Of a stretch of DNA of 64,000 nucleotides, positions 47,640-56,252 are shown one piece after another; the first letter of the stretch is position 1, and each line of letters begins with the position of its first letter. Source of the DNA: Agrilutibacter niabensis (lineage in GTDB: Bacteria > Pseudomonadota > Gammaproteobacteria > Xanthomonadales > Xanthomonadaceae); contig NZ_JBHSNJ010000012.1 of assembly GCF_042657165.1 (NCBI RefSeq), forward strand, positions 1,054,001-1,118,000, in the 5' to 3' direction. The position numbers and the translations under genes are program-made. The notes beneath the pieces were generated by a model. That model did no database searches. It had not been told where the DNA came from and worked only from the letters and a program-made list of their open reading frames with translations.

Positions 47640-48443
47640 ATGAGCCTCGCGGACTGGGAACCGTTCTGGGTGGGACCGGCTTCGCACAGGTTGTACGCCG
47701 CGCTGCATGGCGTGGCAGGCGTTCCTACGACGGGTGTGGTCCTGGTGCCACCGTTGTTGCATGAACTGCCGCGGAGCCGCCGGTTCATCGCCGAAGTCGC
47801 AAGCGAACTGGCGGCCATGGGGCTGCCGACCCTGCGCTTCGATTTCCATGGCACGGGTGATTCCAGTGGGACTGGCGACGACATCGATTTTGCATCGATG
47901 CACCACGACATCGACCTGGCTGCGACGGCATTGCGCGAAAAGACGGGTATCAGACGCCTGGTGCTGGTCGGGTGGCGCGGGGCCGCGCTGGTATTGCGTG
48001 GTTGGCTGGAGCGAGGCGGTTCTGCCGACCTTGTCGTACTTTGGGATCCGATTGTCGACGGCGGATCCTGGCTGCAGGAACTGATGCAGGGCGATGTCGG
48101 GGAACGCGCGGTGCGGCCGCCGCCACGCCGCGGCATCCCGCGTCTGACCGATCCCGCGGATGGTCAGTTGATGGGCTTTCCAGCACCGCCGCGACTGCGC
48201 GCGGATCTCGCGCAAACGCACCTGGACGTCGGCACGCGGCCTGGCGACGTGCCTGTTTGGGCCATTGTCCGGGCGGGCGTCGCAGACCTGCCAAGGGGCA
48301 TCGCGAAGGTGCTGCAGCTCCCGGAGAACGCCCCCAGTTTCAATGTCGGCGCCGCGATGGATGCAACGTTCTTCCTCACGCCCCCGGTACGAAACCTGGT
48401 CGGCGAACTCGGACAGGCCGTGTTCGAGGAGGCGTCGGCATGA
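47640..48443 (+). CDS. Alpha/beta-hydrolase-fold protein (exosortase-A-associated hydrolase 2-like)
   Basis: 267 aa. The fold is visible from VLVPPLLHELPRSRRF near 35-50, LPTLRFDFHGTGDSSGTGDD near 69-88 (strand and loop with D-x-x-G-x-G-x-S), and the nucleophile-elbow position VLVGWRGAALV near 113-123. There the usual Ser of GxSxG is replaced (G-W-R-G), as in the hydrolase-2 group (TIGR03101) of exosortase A loci, so classical esterase activity is doubtful. A downstream acid/His pair was not clearly assigned. The ATG at 47640 has GGAGG eight bases upstream; the longer frame from 47469 overlaps the NRPS and has no homology. It overlaps the next gene by ATGA. It may handle or proof-read carrier-bound intermediates. 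Confidence 0.78.
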   Translation: MSLADWEPFWVGPASHRLYAALHGVAGVPTTGVVLVPPLLHELPRSRRFIAEVASELAAMGLPTLRFDFHGTGDSSGTGDDIDFASMHHDIDLAATALREKTGIRRLVLVGWRGAALVLRGWLERGGSADLVVLWDPIVDGGSWLQELMQGDVGERAVRPPPRRGIPRLTDPADGQLMGFPAPPRLRADLAQTHLDVGTRPGDVPVWAIVRAGVADLPRGIAKVLQLPENAPSFNVGAAMDATFFLTPPVRNLVGELGQAVFEEASA

Positions 48444-49282
48444 ATGCGGTCATGGACCCTGCCCACATGGAAGCGACCACGGTCGACGAGGTGTTCGTGC
48501 GTTTCGGCCCCGGCGGCCGTTTGACCGGCGTACTGTGCGGCCCTCCGGGTGCCGGCCCGACGCTGCTCCTGCCGAGCGCAGGCCTGCAACCGCGTTCTGG
48601 GCCGTTCCGGCTGCATGTGCTGTTGGCCCAGCGCCTGGCTGCCGTGGGCATCCGCAGCTTTCGCTACGACATTCCCGGCGTAGGAGAGGCCCCGCGCATG
48701 CCGGAGTGCGACGCGACCCAGGCAGCGATCGCCGCCATCGACCGGCTTGAATCGATGCATGGGTGCCGCACGTTTGCCATCGGCGGAATCTGCAGTGCGG
48801 CCGATACCGGTTGGGATGTCGCCAACCTCGATCCGCGTGTTTCGGCAGTGCTGCTGCTGGATGGCGTGTGTTTCGCCGGGCCCTGGTATCACTACGCGCG
48901 CATTCTCGGCCTTCTCCAGCGGTTGCCGAAGGAGTGGAGGCACTTCGCGAACAGGCTGCGAGGCCGCATGCGCGGAAATTCGAGCCTCGATTCGAACGCC
49001 TTCCGTACCTGGCCCAACCAGGTGCAGGCCAGGGAACAGTTCGCCCGCCTGATCGCGCGCGATGTCCGGATGCTGTGGATATTCAGTGGAGGTTTCGCGG
49101 ACCGGTTCCTGCATCCACGCCAGTTCGCATGGGCATTCGGTGCTCCGGCGCGCGACGCGCGCGTCACCATGCACTACTGGCCGGATTGCGACCACACCTA
49201 TTTCGGGCGGGCGCAACGTGATCGCCTGGTCGCGACGATCACGGACTGGATGGGCGGGCTGCAGGGAGGGAACCTGTCATGA
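48440..49282 (+). CDS. Alpha/beta-hydrolase with Cys elbow (exosortase-A-associated hydrolase 1-like)
   Basis: 280 aa. The order is LTGVLCGPPGAGPTLLLPSA near 23-42, FRLHVLLAQRLAAVGIRSFR near 49-68, then YDIPGVGEAPRMP. The nucleophile elbow reads AIGGICSAADTGW near 104-116, with Cys rather than Ser at the centre, as in the TIGR03100 exosortase-A-associated hydrolase 1 group (GLCxxA). A C-terminal His region (YWPDCDHTYF) near 252-261 fits the catalytic His; an acid lies in the strand before it. A Cys nucleophile could act as a thioesterase or acyltransferase, so it is a candidate for releasing or transferring the NRPS product, in the absence of a TE domain. It overlaps both neighbours by ATGA motifs. 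Confidence 0.8.
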   Translation: MNAVMDPAHMEATTVDEVFVRFGPGGRLTGVLCGPPGAGPTLLLPSAGLQPRSGPFRLHVLLAQRLAAVGIRSFRYDIPGVGEAPRMPECDATQAAIAAIDRLESMHGCRTFAIGGICSAADTGWDVANLDPRVSAVLLLDGVCFAGPWYHYARILGLLQRLPKEWRHFANRLRGRMRGNSSLDSNAFRTWPNQVQAREQFARLIARDVRMLWIFSGGFADRFLHPRQFAWAFGAPARDARVTMHYWPDCDHTYFGRAQRDRLVATITDWMGGLQGGNLS

Positions 49283-51045
49283 GAGACATCGGTACGCCCG
49301 CGAAGACGCCGCTGTATTGCGTGCCGGAAGGCTCCACGCGGCCACTGCGCGTGGTGATGGTGGGGCCATCCCTGATTCCCGGATGGTTGCACGCGTTCCA
49401 TTCGTTGGCGGCTCCCTACGAGTGGATCGAACTGATCGCGCTGGTGGCGTCCGACGTGAAGCCTCCACAGGTTGCAGGCGTCCCAACCGACGTGCGTGCG
49501 GTCATCGCGCTGGAACATGTCCTGCTGAAGGAAAACTGCTGCCTGGCGCCGGTCGCCATGCCACCGGGGCCTGGTCATGCGAGCGCCGTCCATTCGGACG
49601 ACAGGCCGCTGCGGGAACGCGTCAGCGCGTTGCGTCCCGATCTCGTCATCCTGCTGGGCCCTCAAGCGCTGGCCAACTCACTCGCGGCCGAGGCGCCGAT
49701 GGGTTGCTGGCAGCTGGATGCCAGCCTCGTCGACGAGTGCCACGCAGGGCTATCGCTGCTTGCGCCGATGGTGCGAGGTGAACAGGCGACGCAGATGGCG
49801 CTGATGTTGATGCCAACGGGCAGCGCGCCGATCGACCTGGCTGTCAGTTGGGGCCGGACGCGCGTGAGTTCCTTCCTGAGGCAACGGCAGGATGCCTTCC
49901 GCAAGCTGCCGGCGCTGCTTGTGCGCGCCTTGCACCGCCTTGCGGGTGGTTATGTTTCCGCGGCTCCCCACTCGGTCGCCACCTTGCAACTGCAGTCGCA
50001 GTTGCCGTTGGGCCGCGGCGCCGGAATACGCACGCTGCCCTTGATCGCTCGCGCTTTCCTGCGTCGGATCACGGGCCGGCGCAGGGACGGCAGCATCGGC
50101 TGGACGCTGGTATTGCGCCTGGGCGGGACGCCGCTCGATCCGGAGTCGCCGGTAATCGGATCGCACGCTCTCCTCAGGGCATCCAAGGGGTGGTGGGCGG
50201 ATCCTTTCGTGGTGAGCGCGCAGGGACGCCGGCTGGTGTTCGTTGAGGAAATGCTGCAGCCGAAGCGCAACAACGCCAACATCGCGTGCGTCGAGCTCAC
50301 CGAGGGCGGAGCACGCCGGCTGGGCTTGGCGCTCGATGAGCCAGGTCATCTGTCATTCCCGCAGGTTTTTGCCTGGCAGGATCGGTGGTACATGACGGTG
50401 GAATCCAGCTACGACCGGCGCGTGAGCCTGTACCGGGCCACGGACTTCCCACTGGAGTGGGTTCGCGTTCAGGACCTCGTCATCGGGCGGGTGTGCGTCG
50501 ATCCGACCTTGCATCACCACGAGGGTCACTGGTACCTGTTCACCAATGTCGCGGAAAACGGCAACAGCACCAGCGATGAATTGTTCCTCTTCGTCGCGGA
50601 CGACCTCGAGGGTCCGTTTGCCCCGCATCCGGCCTCTCCCATCGTGTGCGACGTGCGCCGGGCCCGAATGGCGGGCCGGCTGTTCCAGCACCACGGTCGC
50701 CTCATCCGCCCGGCCCAGGATTGCGGCCCCGGCTACGGCAATGCCGTGGTGTTCAACGAGGTGCTGGAGCTCGGGCCGAGTGTCTATCACGAGCGACAAC
50801 TTTCGCGGCTCGCGCCTTATCTGACACGCCGTGTCGAAGGGTGCCATACCTACAATGCTGCTGGCGGCGTGGAGGTCCTGGATGTCTTCGGGCGCCCGCC
50901 CAGCGGAACGGCTTACCTGCAGGTATTCGATGGCTCGAGGACTACACGAGGCAACGACGCTGCGCTCGATAGCGTGCGCCCAACCACTACTGCCGGCCTG
51001 CCGGCTACGGGCAGCCGGCCGCATCCAGGCGCGCCGCCCCGATGA
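49279..51045 (+). CDS. Formyltransferase-like domain fused to GH43/GINT1-like beta-propeller domain
   Basis: 588 aa. Residues about 20-175 resemble a formyltransferase fold (RVVMVGPSLIPGWLHAFHSL; LRPDLVILLGPQALANSLAA, then a DASL...CHAGLS segment in place of NIHPSLLP), but the catalytic Asn/His are not conserved. Residues about 290-545 resemble the five-bladed beta-propeller seen in GH43-like proteins and in glucosamine inositolphosphorylceramide transferase N-terminal (GINT1-type) domains: KGWWADPFVVSAQGRRLVFV, EPGHLSFPQVFAWQDRWYMT, VCVDPTLHHHEGHWYLFTN. The last 40 residues are disordered. Cytoplasmic; likely to act on a sugar or sugar-linked intermediate. Both overlaps (with the hydrolase and with the flippase gene, ATGA) show coupling to the NRPS operon. 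The domain names come from pattern memory. Confidence 0.7.
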   Translation: MRDIGTPAKTPLYCVPEGSTRPLRVVMVGPSLIPGWLHAFHSLAAPYEWIELIALVASDVKPPQVAGVPTDVRAVIALEHVLLKENCCLAPVAMPPGPGHASAVHSDDRPLRERVSALRPDLVILLGPQALANSLAAEAPMGCWQLDASLVDECHAGLSLLAPMVRGEQATQMALMLMPTGSAPIDLAVSWGRTRVSSFLRQRQDAFRKLPALLVRALHRLAGGYVSAAPHSVATLQLQSQLPLGRGAGIRTLPLIARAFLRRITGRRRDGSIGWTLVLRLGGTPLDPESPVIGSHALLRASKGWWADPFVVSAQGRRLVFVEEMLQPKRNNANIACVELTEGGARRLGLALDEPGHLSFPQVFAWQDRWYMTVESSYDRRVSLYRATDFPLEWVRVQDLVIGRVCVDPTLHHHEGHWYLFTNVAENGNSTSDELFLFVADDLEGPFAPHPASPIVCDVRRARMAGRLFQHHGRLIRPAQDCGPGYGNAVVFNEVLELGPSVYHERQLSRLAPYLTRRVEGCHTYNAAGGVEVLDVFGRPPSGTAYLQVFDGSRTTRGNDAALDSVRPTTTAGLPATGSRPHPGAPPR

Positions 51046-52604
51046 AGCGGAAGGGTCCTCCATCGCGAACGGGGCCACGCGGGATGAGTAGCCAAGCCGA
51101 CCTCGCACACGACACCGGAAAGGACTCGCAGGCAGCTCCGCAGAAGCGGACGGATATCGGCACGCATTACCTCCGTTATTCGATTTCGAACGGCATGGTG
51201 ATGCTCATCGGGTTCATCTCGTTCCCGATCCTGACGCGTTTCCTCGACAACACGCAGTTCGGCATCCTCAGGTATTACGACACCCTGATGCTGCTCGGGG
51301 TTGCGCTGGTCAAGTTTGGAACGCCGCACGCGATCGTTCGCTTCTATCCCTACGACGGCGATCCGCAGAAGATGCGGAGTTTCGGGACCAACATGGTGCT
51401 CCTGCCCCTGCTGCTGTCCGGGGCACTGTGGTCGCTGCTTGCCGCCGGGTTCGTAGTCTGGTGGTGGCTTGGCGAGGGCGAGTTCCATGCGCTCTTCTGG
51501 TTCGCACTGGTGATGGTCGCGATGCTCGCCGCCACCAACATCGTGCAGATGGTGGTGCGTGCCAGCGAGCGGTCCGACATCCTCATGGCCACGCGTGTCA
51601 TTGCCCGCATGCTCGAACTGGTGTTCGTGCTGGGTGCGGTGATCCTGATCCAGCAAAGCGCCGTGGCCGTTTACGGGGGCAAGATCGTCGCGACGGGGCT
51701 GGTGCTGGGCTGGTTGGCGCTCTGGCTCTACCGCAATGTGCATGTCTCGCGGGACGCGGTCGACTTCAGCGCTTTTCGCAGCGGGCTGGTCTATGGTTTT
51801 CCGCTGATGGCCAACGAGCTGGCATACAGCCTGCTCGCCAACCTGGATCGTGTGCTGATCAAGCACATCACCGGCGATTTCGCGGTGGTTGGCATCTACG
51901 CCATTGGCTATTCGCTGGCGATGCAGCTCAACGTGTTCATCACCGCGACCCTGTCCGAGGCGTTCACGCCAGTGGTGATGCGGGCTTACGAGACGGGCGG
52001 CGGCAGTGCCGTGCGCGAGCTCAAGGAGCGCGTGCTACTGCCGATGACCTATGCAGTGGCGGCGATCGTCGCAATGCTGCTGGTGTCGGGGCAGGACCTG
52101 CTGGTGGCGCTGAGTGGTCCCGACAAGGCCGCGTCTGGCGAAGTGTTCATCGTGGTCGGGATCACCCTGTCGACGTACGCATTGTTCGCGATCGCCAACT
52201 ATGGCTTGCAGTTGAAGAAGCGGACCATGCAAGTGTTGACGATCACGCTCGGCGCGGCGTTGCTCAACATCGCCATCAACTTCATCCTGATCCCGCGCAT
52301 GGGCTACATCGGTGCCGCCTGGGCCACCGCGATCAGCTACGGCGCCTTGTGCATCGCACAGTTCGCGGTCTGCCCGAAGGGATTGGCGCGTCTGCCTGAT
52401 GCGCGCTCGGCAATCGTGTCACTGGCCTGCGGGGGGATGCTGGTTGGGGTGGCCGATAGCAGCGACCTGTTCGGGGCGCATGGAGTGTGGGCACGACTGT
52501 TCGTCGCGGGCGTGCTGTTCGTGGTTCTGTACGCGCTGCCGGTCCTGGCGCTGGATCCGAGGATGCGCCGGATGGCGCAGGCCTTGAGAACGCGGCCAGC
52601 GTGA
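51042..52604 (+). CDS. Wzx-type polysaccharide flippase
   Basis: 520 aa with 12-14 membrane segments. The N-terminal signature is YLRYSISNGMVMLIGFISFP near 43-62, then ILTRFLDNTQFGILRYYDTL, typical of oligosaccharide flippases (MOP/PST group). Other clear segments include MLAATNIVQMVVRASERSDI, VAAIVAMLLVSGQDLLVALS and TLGAALLNIAINFILIPRMG followed by YIGAAWATAISYG. It should flip lipid-linked repeat units, or a lipid-linked hybrid product, from the cytoplasmic to the periplasmic face. The ATG at 51042 overlaps the preceding stop by four bases; a second ATG at 51087 is possible. The next gene starts one base after its stop. Its presence here couples the NRPS operon to surface-polysaccharide export. 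Confidence 0.92.
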   Translation: MKRKGPPSRTGPRGMSSQADLAHDTGKDSQAAPQKRTDIGTHYLRYSISNGMVMLIGFISFPILTRFLDNTQFGILRYYDTLMLLGVALVKFGTPHAIVRFYPYDGDPQKMRSFGTNMVLLPLLLSGALWSLLAAGFVVWWWLGEGEFHALFWFALVMVAMLAATNIVQMVVRASERSDILMATRVIARMLELVFVLGAVILIQQSAVAVYGGKIVATGLVLGWLALWLYRNVHVSRDAVDFSAFRSGLVYGFPLMANELAYSLLANLDRVLIKHITGDFAVVGIYAIGYSLAMQLNVFITATLSEAFTPVVMRAYETGGGSAVRELKERVLLPMTYAVAAIVAMLLVSGQDLLVALSGPDKAASGEVFIVVGITLSTYALFAIANYGLQLKKRTMQVLTITLGAALLNIAINFILIPRMGYIGAAWATAISYGALCIAQFAVCPKGLARLPDARSAIVSLACGGMLVGVADSSDLFGAHGVWARLFVAGVLFVVLYALPVLALDPRMRRMAQALRTRPA

Positions 52605-52605
52605 C

Positions 52606-53364
52606 ATGGTGACATGGCTGCTATCCCCGCTCGCATGGTTGTTGCTTGCCGGCGTGCTCATGCCATGGGCCTGGCTTCATCGCGGGCACCGGCGATGGCC
52701 GATTGTTGCCTGTGGCCTGCTGGCGCTCACCGCAGTGGCGGCGATGACTCCGATTGGGGCGAACATGCTGGCGAGGCCGCTGGAGCGATCGGTCGCGGTG
52801 CCGCCCGCTTGCGGTGATGTGCCGCCTTCGACAGCGGTCGTCCTGGGCGGAGGCGTGGATGGGAGGCCTCGCAGCCGTTCGGACTTCTCCGTCCTGAACC
52901 TTGCCAGCAGGCGACGCGTGGATCGCGCCGTGTCCTGGTGGCGAGAACGCGAGGGGAGGGTGCTCGTGATTGAAGGCGGGGCTCTGTACGGGGATTTCTC
53001 GGTAGCCGAGCTCATGGCCGCCTATGCCGGAATGCAGGGAATTCCTCCCGCAGCCATGCGGGTGGATAACCAGTCGGACGACACGTGGGAAAACGCGCAT
53101 CACGCGGCGCGGCTGTCGCCACCTCTCCCGCGACGGATCGTGCTGGTCACATCGCTGATTCACATGCCGCGCGCGAAGCGCGCATTCCACAGTGCCGGCT
53201 TCGAAGTGTGTCCCCTGGGCACGGATCGCCGCCGCCTGCCGTCGCGCCTGCCTTGGGCGCTGGTTCCCCGTACCAGCGCGCTGGCCAATGCGGAGGTTTC
53301 GCTGCATGAATGGATGGGGCTGGCCTATTACCGTTGGCGAAGCCGACACGGTGCGTCGCTGTGA
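52606..53364 (+). CDS. YdcF/ElyC-like protein (DUF218)
   Basis: 252 aa. One or two hydrophobic segments at the N-terminus (LLSPLAWLLLAGVLMPWAW; WPIVACGLLALTAVAAMTPI). The DUF218 domain follows: STAVVLGGGVDGRPRSRSD near 78-96, RRVDRAVSWWRER, VLVIEGG, DNQSDDTWENAHHAAR near 149-164, and RIVLVTSLIHMPRAKRAFHS near 171-190. The family includes SanA, ElyC and YdcF, membrane-anchored proteins linked to envelope precursor metabolism. Its role is not settled and some members are proposed to act on undecaprenyl-linked intermediates. It is the last gene of the plus-strand operon and ends at a strong bidirectional terminator. The start ATG at 52606 nearly touches the flippase stop. Confidence 0.88.
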   Translation: MVTWLLSPLAWLLLAGVLMPWAWLHRGHRRWPIVACGLLALTAVAAMTPIGANMLARPLERSVAVPPACGDVPPSTAVVLGGGVDGRPRSRSDFSVLNLASRRRVDRAVSWWREREGRVLVIEGGALYGDFSVAELMAAYAGMQGIPPAAMRVDNQSDDTWENAHHAARLSPPLPRRIVLVTSLIHMPRAKRAFHSAGFEVCPLGTDRRRLPSRLPWALVPRTSALANAEVSLHEWMGLAYYRWRSRHGASL

Positions 53365-53440
53365 TTGGCCTATTCGTGTTGAAGGACATCGCGCCGCCGC
53401 AGTCTTCCAGACGCCAAAGATGCGCTTTCAAGGACGCAAA

Positions 53441-53470
53441 AAAAGAGCCCCGGATGTCCGGGGCTCTTTT
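53441..53470. terminator. Perfect bidirectional terminator between convergent operons
   Basis: Bases 53441-53454 (A-rich, then GAGCCCCGGA) pair perfectly with 53457-53470 (TCCGGGGCTC, then T-rich) around the loop TG. A runs on the left and T on the right give T tails on both strands. It closes the plus-strand operon at 53364 and the minus-strand beta-helix gene ending at 53488. Confidence 0.93.
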
Positions 53471-53487
53471 CAGGATCGCGCTAACGA

Positions 53488-55704
53488 TTACTTGTAGACA
53501 GCGAAGGTCGAGGTCACCGTCTTCGTCAGGCTGCCGGACGTGGCCACGGACGTCAGCTTGTAGGTGCCGATCGAACTGCTGCCAGTACCGGAGACGAAGG
53601 ACACACGGACGTAGCCATTGCTGTCCGAGGTGCCGCTCAGCCACACGTGGTTGATGCCGTTGGGCTTCAGCGCATCGAACTTGACGCTCGCACCCTTCAC
53701 AGCCACGCCGTTCTTCAATACCCGCGCGGTGATGGACACGGTCTCACCGGCCTTGTAGCTGGGCTTGCTCATGCTCACCGTTTCAGTGAGGCCCGTGCTC
53801 GTGGTGACCTTGCCGACCGAGTAGCCGATCGAGGCGCTTCTGGTATGGACACTGCCGATGCCGCTGCTCGTGCCCGCACCGATGCCGTAGGTGCCGGCGG
53901 TGGCAGTGACGGGCGAGGTTACCGCGAGTTTGGCGGCGCCACTTGAGCCCGGAGCCAATGCGATGGCGGTCGCCGAAAGCGCTCCCGTCCAGCCCTTCGG
54001 GACGCTACGCGCCAGAGCGAACGAGGTGTTGCCGCAACCACTGCTGTCGTTGTTTTTCAGGCTGATCGCATAGCTGATCCTGGTGCCGGCGGTGACCGAG
54101 CCGGTCGGACCGGTCAGGGTCAGCGTCGGGGCACGGCGGGTGCAGGTCGGGCTCGGAGTCGGGGCCGGAGCGGTAGTCGCACCGAACTCGTAGGCACCCA
54201 CGTCATTGGCGGCGCCGGTGGGACGCTTGGCCATCAGGAAGTCGGTGGTGACCGCGCTGATCATCGGCGCCTTGTCCACGACCGGGCTGCCCGAGAGCGG
54301 CTCGGCATCGAACGCGGCCAGGGTCATGTTGGTCAGCTTCGGATCCGTGGTGCAGGTGGTTCCCGACGGGCAGCTGCGGACCTTCCAGCCCATGTTGCCC
54401 GAGAAGCTCTTCACCGCCGGGGCGCCGCCCGCAGCCATCGAGGTCTGGGTGCCGGTGTTGGCGTAGTACGGGAAGCCGACCACCAGGTTGTTCTGGACGT
54501 AGACGCGGTCGGTGGACGTGCCTTCGCCGTAGGCGATCTGCGCATCGCCTTCGCCGGCGATGGTGTTGTGGCGCACGGTCGCCGTGTCGCCGCCGGTCAG
54601 GATCAGCAGCAGCGAGCTGCCGTAGGCACGGCACAGGTCGCCCTCGGTCATGTAGTGCTTGCCGCGGAAGTAGGTGCACTGGCCGACCAGCACCGAGTTC
54701 TCGATCAGCGAGTTGCCCTTGATCTTGACCTGGTTGCCGGCGTTGGCGACCGAGTAGATGCGGCGCAGCGTCACCTTGGTCGAGTCGGCGCCGTTCATGT
54801 AACGCAGGTCGAGGCCGTCGGAGGTGTTGTGGTGGATGAAGGCGTCTTCGATCAGCCACTGGCCGCCGGTATCGGTGGTGCCGAAGCCGTCGCCGTAGCC
54901 GCCGGTCTGCTGCGCCCAGCACGCCCACGGCTCACCGGTGGCGACCTTCTCGCCGCAGCCGTTCCAGGCGATCTCGATGTCGCGCATCACCATCGCGCCG
55001 GAGTTGGAGCCGCCGGACGAGATGTTGCCGTCCCAGCCGGCAGCGCCGTTCTTGTTCATCTTGACGCGCTCGAGCGTCCAGTTGGACAGGCCGCCGGCGT
55101 TGAAGCCGTTCTTGGCCATGCCGTGGACGTTGAGGTCGTGCAGCCACACGTTGCTCGACGCCGCGGCGTAGACGCCCACGCGCGCCCACGGCATGGAGCC
55201 GCTGCACGCCGCCGCAGAGACGGAATGGTTGTAGACGCAGTCGCTGTTGTCGGTGATCTGGAGATTGCCGACTTCGACGTTCGAGCTGCCGTCCAGGTTG
55301 AGCACGCGATGCACGCCGGCGACGCCGACCAGCTTGGGGGTCGTGCCGGACTTGCCGAGGATGCGGGTACGGGCGGTCGAGCTGGGGCCGCTCGGGACCT
55401 TCTGCATGTAGCCGCCGCTGCCGATCTGGTAGGTGCCGGCGCCGATCAGCAGGGTGTCGCCACCAGCGATGCGCGCGGAACCCGAATTGGGCAGGGCGAT
55501 ATTGGGATTCTTCCAGGCGCAGGCCTGGGCGGTGCCGCTGCCCGGATAGGCAGCATCGGCGCGGCCGTTGCACTGGGTGGCATCGCCACCGTCGGCCCGG
55601 ACGTAGAACGTGGTGGCCTGCGCGGAACCAACGGCGGCAAGGCCCACGGTCGGGAGGAGCAGGGAGAGAAACAGCTTGCGACGGCTAATAGAAGAGAAAG
55701 TCAT
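53488..55704 (-). CDS. Secreted right-handed beta-helix protein with NEW3-like and Ig-like C-terminal domains
   Basis: 738 aa. The signal peptide (RRKLFLSLLLPTVGLAAVGS, residues 8-27) ends near AQA. The beta-helix part (about 30-500) has repeated short strands: GGDTLLIGAGTYQIGSGG, HRVLNLDGSSNVEVGNLQIT, NVWLHDLNVHGMAKNGFNAG, GQWLIEDAFIHHNTSDGLDL. This is the Pbl/pectate-lyase-like fold typical of polysaccharide lyases, epimerases and binding proteins. Several Cys suggest disulfides. Near residue 520 a Cys-framed repeat (CTRRAPTLTLTG) matches those of the HELGH protease, then an Ig-like end domain (SYKAGETVSITARVLKNGVA). It probably binds or cuts the polysaccharide made by the locus. The ATG at 55704 fits the signal. 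It is a close paralogue of the next gene. Confidence 0.85.
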   Translation of the reverse strand: MTFSSISRRKLFLSLLLPTVGLAAVGSAQATTFYVRADGGDATQCNGRADAAYPGSGTAQACAWKNPNIALPNSGSARIAGGDTLLIGAGTYQIGSGGYMQKVPSGPSSTARTRILGKSGTTPKLVGVAGVHRVLNLDGSSNVEVGNLQITDNSDCVYNHSVSAAACSGSMPWARVGVYAAASSNVWLHDLNVHGMAKNGFNAGGLSNWTLERVKMNKNGAAGWDGNISSGGSNSGAMVMRDIEIAWNGCGEKVATGEPWACWAQQTGGYGDGFGTTDTGGQWLIEDAFIHHNTSDGLDLRYMNGADSTKVTLRRIYSVANAGNQVKIKGNSLIENSVLVGQCTYFRGKHYMTEGDLCRAYGSSLLLILTGGDTATVRHNTIAGEGDAQIAYGEGTSTDRVYVQNNLVVGFPYYANTGTQTSMAAGGAPAVKSFSGNMGWKVRSCPSGTTCTTDPKLTNMTLAAFDAEPLSGSPVVDKAPMISAVTTDFLMAKRPTGAANDVGAYEFGATTAPAPTPSPTCTRRAPTLTLTGPTGSVTAGTRISYAISLKNNDSSGCGNTSFALARSVPKGWTGALSATAIALAPGSSGAAKLAVTSPVTATAGTYGIGAGTSSGIGSVHTRSASIGYSVGKVTTSTGLTETVSMSKPSYKAGETVSITARVLKNGVAVKGASVKFDALKPNGINHVWLSGTSDSNGYVRVSFVSGTGSSSIGTYKLTSVATSGSLTKTVTSTFAVYK

Positions 55705-56252
55705 TAGGACAGGCGACTCCGAAATTCGTGAAAGGCAATGGCGCAATTGCGCAATGGCGGTGGCACCTCCTCTGTGACCGGGGGCGGACTCTACGGAGGG
55801 GGGGAGGGGCCTTTTGTGCGTCGGTCCACACTTCGGCCCGGCCTCCGGGGCAGGAACCGACCAGCCGCGTCTACGGGGGCGCACGGACGTGACGCGGAGC
55901 GTCATGTTCAGCCTGGAGTCGAGGAAATGAAAGCCTGAACAGGAACGACGCTGTTCAGTTCCGCGGGACGGAGAGGCCGCGCGCCGCCAGAAGGGCATTG
56001 GGGCGCGAAAACATGGGGTGATGGCGAATGCCGACCCGGGAGTCGTGGAATTTTACGTGCCAACTGTGCGGCGCGTCACAGTTGCGTGTGGCCAGCCGAG
56101 GCGACAGGAGATCCCGCTCGGAAACAGCGGCGTGCAGGCGTGATCCGCCTGCCTGAGGGGAGGGATGGGGCGAACATCCATGCACTGGCGCGGGCGTCGC
56201 CACGTGAGCCGACGAGGCGGTCGCTAGGCGGTTCTTTCTGTCGCCCGGATCG
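55705..56252. other. Intergenic region between the two beta-helix genes
   Basis: No convincing gene. Short minus frames (55955-56203) and plus frames lack homology. The region contains the promoter side of the 53488 gene and, near 55790-55815, G-rich runs. The GC content is lower in the right half. Nothing of the missing C-terminal domains of the second beta-helix gene could be recognised. Confidence 0.45.
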
